Below are positions 6,373 through 10,057 of a stretch of 10,057 bases of DNA, one piece after another. The notes beneath the pieces were generated by a model. The model was given only the letters and a program-made list of their open reading frames with translations. It did no database searches and had not been told where the DNA came from. This DNA comes from an uncultured Caryophanales bacterium. Lineage in GTDB: Bacteria > Bacillota_I > Bacilli_A > RFN20 > CAG-826. A program made the position numbers and the translations under genes. Where the stretch lies: positions 1 through 10,057 of the forward strand of contig CAMJAG010000037.1 in assembly GCA_946403545.1 (NCBI GenBank). Direction: 5' to 3'. Every line of letters begins with the position of its first letter. Position 1 is the stretch's first letter.

Positions 6373-7377
6373 ATGATAGATTTACATTTACATTTAGATG
6401 GCTCATTGAGCATTGAAGATTTTAAATATTTGTCAAAAAAAGATGGTATTTCATTAGGGGAAGATTTTCCTAAAAATATCTATGTAAGCAAAGATTGCAA
6501 GTCTCTTGAGGAATACTTGGAGAGATTTGATTTACCTTTGAAATTTATGCAATCAAAGGAAAATATTGAATATTTAACAGCTTCTCTAGTCAAGAGACTT
6601 TATAAATTAGGATATATTTACGCAGAAATTAGATATGCACCTTTACTTCACTTAAATAAGGGATTAACTATGGATGAAGTAGTGAAGGCAAGTATTGATG
6701 GATTAAATAAAGGATTAAAAGAATGCCCAGGTTTTGATGTAAATCTCATTTTATGTTGTATGAGACATGCAGATGAAAAACTAAATATGGAAACAGTGGA
6801 GATGGCTAATAAATATAGAAATCAAAAAGTCTGCGCTGTTGATTTAGCAGGCGCTGAAGCTTTACATCCATCTTCTTATTATTCTAGAGTTTTTAGCAAA
6901 GCTAAAGAATATGGTTTGAATATAACAATTCATGCAGGTGAAGCTACTGGATCAGATGAAATTATGATGGCCATAGATAATGGTGCGATTCGTATTGGAC
7001 ATGGTGTTCATCTTTCTTTAGATAAGGATTCTATTAAGAAAGTAAAAGACCATAATGTGTGCTTCGAATTCTGTCCAACAAGTAACCTACAAACTAAATC
7101 TTTAAAAGACTATAATCATGTCCCTTTAAGAGACTTTATGAATAATCAAATTCCTGTATGTATTAATGCTGATAACATGACTGTAAGTGATGTTAGTGCT
7201 ATTAGCGAAATGAAACAGATGATCAAAACTTTTTCATTAACAAAAGAAGAAGTTTTTAGATTATATATGAATGCAATTGAACATGCTTTCATAGAAAATA
7301 GCGAAAAATCACTATTAAAGAAGAAACTAGAATCAGTTTTTGAAAAATACTGGAGTAATCTATCAAATGAAGAATAA
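6373..7377 (+). CDS. add: Adenosine deaminase
   Basis: This 334-residue zinc enzyme converts adenosine or deoxyadenosine to inosine or deoxyinosine in purine salvage. The start HLHLDG at 5-10 supplies zinc ligands His5 and His7. HAGEATG at 187-193 holds zinc ligand His187 and catalytic Glu190. IGHGVHL at 208-214 holds catalytic His210. CPTSNLQT follows at 234-241. NADNMTVS at 265-272 holds zinc ligand Asp267; the Asp-Asn pair is usual in Firmicutes deaminases. The hallmark HxHLDG begins only four residues after this ATG, so an upstream in-frame ATG at 6337 is unlikely; the TATAAT box lies between the two. Its 3' end overlaps yggS by 11 bases, showing cotranscription. Together with surE it suggests a nucleotide salvage theme, though the two are not in one operon. 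Confidence 0.96.
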   Translation: MIDLHLHLDGSLSIEDFKYLSKKDGISLGEDFPKNIYVSKDCKSLEEYLERFDLPLKFMQSKENIEYLTASLVKRLYKLGYIYAEIRYAPLLHLNKGLTMDEVVKASIDGLNKGLKECPGFDVNLILCCMRHADEKLNMETVEMANKYRNQKVCAVDLAGAEALHPSSYYSRVFSKAKEYGLNITIHAGEATGSDEIMMAIDNGAIRIGHGVHLSLDKDSIKKVKDHNVCFEFCPTSNLQTKSLKDYNHVPLRDFMNNQIPVCINADNMTVSDVSAISEMKQMIKTFSLTKEEVFRLYMNAIEHAFIENSEKSLLKKKLESVFEKYWSNLSNEE

Positions 7378-8050
7378 AGTTAGAGAAGATCTGAAAGAGT
7401 TTGCGCAATCTCTTCCAGAAAATGTTGTTTTAGTTGCGGCTAGTAAATACGCAGGTGTTAAAGAAATCAAATACATGATGGAAAATGGCATCACCAATTT
7501 TGGCGAAAATCGTGTAGATGCATTTATTAGAAAGTATAGAAGATTAAGTAAATACCACTTAACATGGCATTTTATTGGTCATTTACAAAGAAATAAAGCA
7601 AGACCTGTTATTAATAGAATTTCTTACCTACATTCTCTAGATTCTGTTGAACTTGCTTATATGATTGAAAAATATAGAAGAGGCACTAAACCTGTTAATT
7701 GTTTTATTGAAGTGTCCATTAATGAAGAAATTAACAAAAATGGTTTAAAACCAGGCGAAGTTGATGATTTTATTTATCAAGTTAGAAGACTTAAAAAAGT
7801 TAAAATTGTTGGTCTTATGATGATGGCTAAAGCTGATTCCACACATCAAGATTTACTCGCACAGTTTGGCAGATTAAGATTACTAAAAGAATATCTAGAA
7901 GAAAGATTCAAAATGAAAATCCCATATCTTTCAATGGGAATGAGTGATGATTATCCAGAAGCTATCCAAAGTGGAGCTACCCACGTTAGATTAGGTAGAA
8001 TTCTTTATAAAGCGTACGCTAATAAGAAAGCTTCTAATATTGGTAAATGA
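7367..8050 (+). CDS. yggS: YggS-family pyridoxal phosphate homeostasis protein
   Basis: Proteins of this family (YggS, YlmE, PLPBP) bind pyridoxal 5'-phosphate in a TIM barrel and balance vitamin B6 and amino-acid pools; no catalytic reaction is established. Lys27 in VAASKY (23-28) is the cofactor lysine. Further family segments are NFGENRVDAF at 44-53, WHFIGHLQRNKA at 67-78, HSLDS at 89-93, GLMMMA at 149-154, LSMGMSDD at 188-195 and HVRLGRILY at 206-214, where the Ser and Gly residues bind phosphate. The ATG at 7367 is chosen because GGAG stands 11 bases upstream and the length fits the family (227 residues). It overlaps the end of add, so translation is probably coupled. The stop TGA is followed at once by an in-frame TAA. 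The last 15 codons overlap the end of the opposing lipoprotein gene. Confidence 0.95.
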   Translation: MKNKVREDLKEFAQSLPENVVLVAASKYAGVKEIKYMMENGITNFGENRVDAFIRKYRRLSKYHLTWHFIGHLQRNKARPVINRISYLHSLDSVELAYMIEKYRRGTKPVNCFIEVSINEEINKNGLKPGEVDDFIYQVRRLKKVKIVGLMMMAKADSTHQDLLAQFGRLRLLKEYLEERFKMKIPYLSMGMSDDYPEAIQSGATHVRLGRILYKAYANKKASNIGK

Positions 8051-9075
8051 TAAACGCTAGCAGCGTCATGAGTCCACATGTGGAAACGTGAATCTGTATC
8101 GCTAGCAGGAACTTGAAGTCCTAATAGAACTTTATTTTCTACATCGCTATTTTTTAGGAATGATAAATTCTCAAGTCTTTCTTGTGTATAGTAAGTGGAA
8201 GAAACTTTGTAGTTTTCACCATCTTCTGCTAAAGCGTCATTAAAAGTAACGCAAGCATCTTTTACTTCGCCTTTTTCATAGTATTGAATTGTTGGAACAA
8301 ATCCTCTTCCAAAACCAAAAGTAGGGTTACTTGCTTCAGAAAGTTGGAGCTTTGAAATGATATTCTTGTAGTCATCTCCATCATTACCAGCCCAGTTTTG
8401 TTCTTGAATATCCATGATTAAGATTTCTTGCTTAAGTTCATGAGTTTGAGTGAAAGGTACTAAATAGTTAGGAATAATATAACTACAATCGGAACATCCG
8501 TTTCTTTCAGATAAAACGATGCTTTTCTCGTCAGAAATGTGATTTTTGCCACTTCCAAATAGGTAGTTCTCATCAACATAGAACATACTAAATTTTTCTG
8601 GTCTTACAATGTCGTCGTTCATATACGCTTCAAATGCCTTGTATGAAGAAATTGTTTTGTCATTATATTTGAATTCAGAAATTAAACATCCTTTTTGGAA
8701 TGTGTAGAACATTGGATCAGAAGAATTTAACCTTCTTATGTTATATTGTTTGATTGTAGAATCACTCATAATGTCAGTATTAAAGTAATAAATTGGAACG
8801 TTATGATTCTTTACATATTTATTAAGGATTTCTTCTTTAAATCCTGTCCAACAAGCACATCCTGTGGACATTGATCTACTGTAAGTCGCAAGCAAAACAC
8901 CTTCTCCAATATTACTTGAGAGAAGTGAGAGTAAGTCGACTTCACGTTTTAATTCTTTAATTTCAGTGAGTTTTGTGCCGATATTGATGTGCGCTTTTAA
9001 TCTAATGCCTTTACAACCGGACAGACTGGAAACCGCTAATAAAAGGCCTAAAAATAATGCTTTTTTGTTTTTCAT
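8005..9075 (-). CDS. Lipoprotein with two thioredoxin-like domains (uncharacterised)
   Basis: I do not recognise a named family. The 356-residue product begins with a lipoprotein signal: basic MKNKK, a hydrophobic stretch, then lipobox LSGC at 18-21, so Cys21 should be lipid-anchored on the outer face of the membrane. A short charged helix (about 36-50) leads to two halves that each look like a thioredoxin fold. Half one: strand GVLLATYSRS (59-68), CACW at 73-76, strand VPIYYFNTD (93-101), and DPMFYTFQKGCLI (120-132) resembling the cis-Pro strand. Half two: strand SIVLSERN (185-192), CSDC at 194-197, strand EILIMDIQ (217-224), and FVPTIQYYEKGEV (259-271), a good match to the cis-Pro strand and hairpin. 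A redox or disulfide role outside the membrane is inferred, not shown. The start at 9075 is set by the TATAAT box at 9083-9088, which covers the upstream ATG at 9084. Its 3' end overlaps yggS by 46 bases. Confidence 0.85.
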   Translation of the reverse strand: MKNKKALFLGLLLAVSSLSGCKGIRLKAHINIGTKLTEIKELKREVDLLSLLSSNIGEGVLLATYSRSMSTGCACWTGFKEEILNKYVKNHNVPIYYFNTDIMSDSTIKQYNIRRLNSSDPMFYTFQKGCLISEFKYNDKTISSYKAFEAYMNDDIVRPEKFSMFYVDENYLFGSGKNHISDEKSIVLSERNGCSDCSYIIPNYLVPFTQTHELKQEILIMDIQEQNWAGNDGDDYKNIISKLQLSEASNPTFGFGRGFVPTIQYYEKGEVKDACVTFNDALAEDGENYKVSSTYYTQERLENLSFLKNSDVENKVLLGLQVPASDTDSRFHMWTHDAASVYHLPILEAFLLAYAL

Positions 9076-9082
9076 GATTTGC

Positions 9083-9111
9083 ATTATAAATTATTTTATA
9101 AAAGCGTTCAA
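9083..9111 (-). promoter_or_regulatory. Promoter of the lipoprotein gene, predicted leaderless transcript
   Basis: On the minus strand TTGAAC (9106-9111) is followed after exactly 17 bases by TATAAT (9083-9088). The ATG at 9075 comes seven bases after the -10 box, so transcription should begin at the start codon. No ribosome site exists between promoter and gene. This is the clearest leaderless arrangement in the window. Confidence 0.65.
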
Positions 9112-9132
9112 TTATTTCGATAATTTAATTTT

Positions 9133-9215
9133 AAAAAAGATTTTCAAAAACCCCTGCAAAAACCATATAAAAAACGCATTCAAAAATCACTTAGAAAAAT
9201 CTTACAAAAACTTAA
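9133..9215. repeat. Array of A-tracts with a 12-base period
   Basis: Seven runs of five or six A begin at 9133, 9146, 9158, 9169, 9182, 9195 and 9206, at intervals of 11 to 13 bases. Several copies follow the pattern CAAAAA plus six variable bases. It looks like a degenerate 12-base tandem array, or phased A-tracts giving bent DNA, upstream of both the lipoprotein and potA genes. The AT-rich background weakens the case. Confidence 0.4.
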
Positions 9216-9383
9216 GCAATTTTTCGCTACATTTTCTCAACAAAAAAATGAACGATTTTTCATAGTGATTTTTTGAAATTTTTTCTAAGGTGGCAAAAAT
9301 CGTTATATATAGATATAATCGTATAAAAATGTAATTTGAAGTTTTTCAAAATCGGTGTTAGAAAAAATTTTTGAAAAAAATGT

Positions 9384-9412
9384 TTGTTTTTTTCTTTAAT
9401 TTTATATATATT
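9384..9412 (+). promoter_or_regulatory. Candidate promoter of potA
   Basis: TTGTTT (9384-9389) and TATATT (9407-9412) are 17 bases apart and would give a leader of about 45 bases. A second candidate uses TATAAT at 9314-9319 with TGGCAA at 9291-9296, also 17 bases apart, and would give a leader near 140 bases. The AT-rich context makes chance matches likely. Confidence 0.35.
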
Positions 9413-9464
9413 TTTTGCGTTATATTTTTAACAAAAAAACTGTGTGAGAAAGGGCTTAGGAAAA

Positions 9465-10057
9465 ATGGAAAAAGAAAATTGCATAATTTCACTCCAAAAT
9501 GTTTGCAAGGTTTTTGACGGAACAACGGTAGTGGATAACTTCAATTTAGACATCACAAAAGGGGAGTTTGTTACATTCCTTGGACCATCTGGCTGTGGTA
9601 AGACTACAACTCTTAGAATGATTGCTGGTTTTGAACTTCCAACAAGCGGAACAATTTTATTAAATGGAAATGATATTTCCTTACTTCCACCTTATAAAAG
9701 ACCTATTAATACTGTTTTCCAAAGATACGCACTTTTTGCACACCTTAATATATTTAATAATGTTGCGTTTGGTTTAAAACTTAAAAAGATTCCATACGAA
9801 GCAAAAGATAAAAATGGTGAAACTATTACTAAATATAGACACTACACAAAGAAAGAAATTGCTGAAAAAGTTAAGATTGCTTTAAAAGTAGTAGACCTTG
9901 AAGGTTTTGAAAAAAGAGATATTTCCACTCTTTCTGGTGGTCAACAACAAAGAATTGCTATTGCAAGAGCTATCGTTAATGAACCTGAAATTCTTCTTTT
10001 AGACGAACCTTTAGGTGCTCTTGACTTAAAGATGAGAAAAGAAATGCAACTCGAATT
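9465..10057 (+). CDS. potA: Polyamine-type ABC transporter ATP-binding protein, 3' truncated by window
   Basis: The frame stays open to the window end, giving the first 197 residues of an ABC ATPase that powers an importer. Walker A GPSGCGKT is at 40-47, Q-loop FQRYALFAHL at 85-94 with Gln86, signature LSGGQQQR at 156-163, and Walker B ILLLDEP at 176-182 followed by the D-loop GALD. TVFQRYALF and NNVAFGLK are typical of PotA, the spermidine/putrescine importer ATPase, within the wider group that also serves sugars, sulfate and iron. Between Q-loop and signature there is an insertion at about 108-131, charged and Tyr/Lys-rich (KDKNGETITKYRHYTKK), absent from E. coli PotA but, as I recall, usual in Firmicutes and Mollicutes members. 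AGGA at 9458-9461 or AAAGGG at 9449-9453 serves the ATG. The C-terminal regulatory domain and permease genes should lie beyond the window. Confidence 0.88.
   Translation, partial: MEKENCIISLQNVCKVFDGTTVVDNFNLDITKGEFVTFLGPSGCGKTTTLRMIAGFELPTSGTILLNGNDISLLPPYKRPINTVFQRYALFAHLNIFNNVAFGLKLKKIPYEAKDKNGETITKYRHYTKKEIAEKVKIALKVVDLEGFEKRDISTLSGGQQQRIAIARAIVNEPEILLLDEPLGALDLKMRKEMQLE

Larger units (their letters stand above)
9076..9464. other. 389-base intergenic region, extremely AT-rich
   Basis: It separates the divergent lipoprotein and potA genes. It contains the lipoprotein promoter, the A-tract array (9133-9215), further T-tracts at 9256-9260, 9269-9274 and 9279-9284, a TATAAT at 9314-9319 inside an imperfect palindrome, an inverted repeat GAAAAAAA/TTTTTTTC (9373-9380 and 9387-9394), and the potA-proximal promoter. 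An open frame of about 100 codons begins inside the lipoprotein gene and crosses this region on the plus strand, but I see no support for it as a gene. I see no RNA gene or recognisable riboswitch. Confidence 0.6.

Noticed and set aside
3790..8050. Mycoplasma-type genetic code with TGA as tryptophan.
   Set aside because: surE and yggS end at TGA at the expected family lengths, and tryptophans in conserved places use TGG.
8054..8108. Repeated CGCTAGCAG at 8054-8062 and 8100-8108, looking like a pair of operator sites.
   Set aside because: Both copies lie in the lipoprotein coding sequence and arise from Ala-Ser codons; nothing downstream would use them as a promoter control.
8966..9265. Plus-strand open frame of about 100 codons crossing into the A-tract region, with a Lys-Asn four-residue periodicity.
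   Set aside because: It begins inside the lipoprotein gene on the other strand, has no ribosome site, and its repeat pattern is explained by the periodic A-tracts. Codon content looks like untranslated AT-rich DNA.
9120..9440. Replication origin in the very AT-rich gap.
   Set aside because: I see no TTATCCACA-type DnaA boxes, and neither dnaA nor dnaN is nearby.
9320..9464. Riboswitch or structured leader before potA.
   Set aside because: The only inverted repeats are short and A/T-only, with no recognisable conserved core or terminator hairpin.
1..10057. CRISPR array, insertion sequence, tRNA or rRNA gene.
   Set aside because: No spaced direct repeats of CRISPR type, no transposase or terminal inverted repeats, and no cloverleaf or rRNA-like sequence were seen on either strand.

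Overview
The window is AT-rich chromosomal DNA from a low-GC Gram-positive lineage. A Bacilli or Erysipelotrichia-type organism, or a Mollicutes relative, fits best. The evidence is Firmicutes-like homologues (class II aldolase, Firmicutes-type adenosine deaminase motif, PotA with a long helical-domain insertion), strong AGGAGG-type ribosome sites on several genes, and U-tailed hairpin terminators. TGA is a real stop (surE, yggS), so the code is standard and not the Mycoplasma code. The exact taxon cannot be fixed from the sequence alone.

Layout. At the left edge a small flavodoxin-like gene (27-476, +) converges, across a two-way terminator, on a minus-strand operon of a Fic-domain protein followed 13 bases later by an EF-G-like GTPase (3596 down to 521). 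Divergent from this operon is surE (3790-4503, +), followed by the class II fructose-bisphosphate aldolase gene fba (4552-5526, +) with its own promoter. Two back-to-back terminators separate fba from a minus-strand mscL carrying an unusually large extracellular loop (5613-6257). Divergent from mscL is a two-gene unit, add and yggS (6373-8050, +), whose 3' end overlaps by 46 bases the 3' end of a minus-strand lipoprotein gene with two thioredoxin-like halves (8005-9075). A 389-base, very AT-rich gap containing spaced A-tracts leads to a potA-like ABC ATPase gene cut off by the window end (9465-10057, +).

Most of the genes are housekeeping: nucleotide salvage (surE, add), glycolysis (fba), osmotic protection (mscL), pyridoxal-phosphate homeostasis (yggS), polyamine uptake (potA). 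Three things stand out. First, a Fic protein that has lost both its usual inhibitory glutamate and its metal-binding acid sits in an operon with an EF-G paralogue that has lost the catalytic histidine, which suggests a translation-linked regulatory pair. Second, three genes (surE, add, the lipoprotein) have a -10 box only 5 to 8 bases before the start codon and no ribosome site, which predicts leaderless mRNAs. Third, the lipoprotein appears to be an undescribed tandem thioredoxin-fold protein with a CxC and a CxxC centre.
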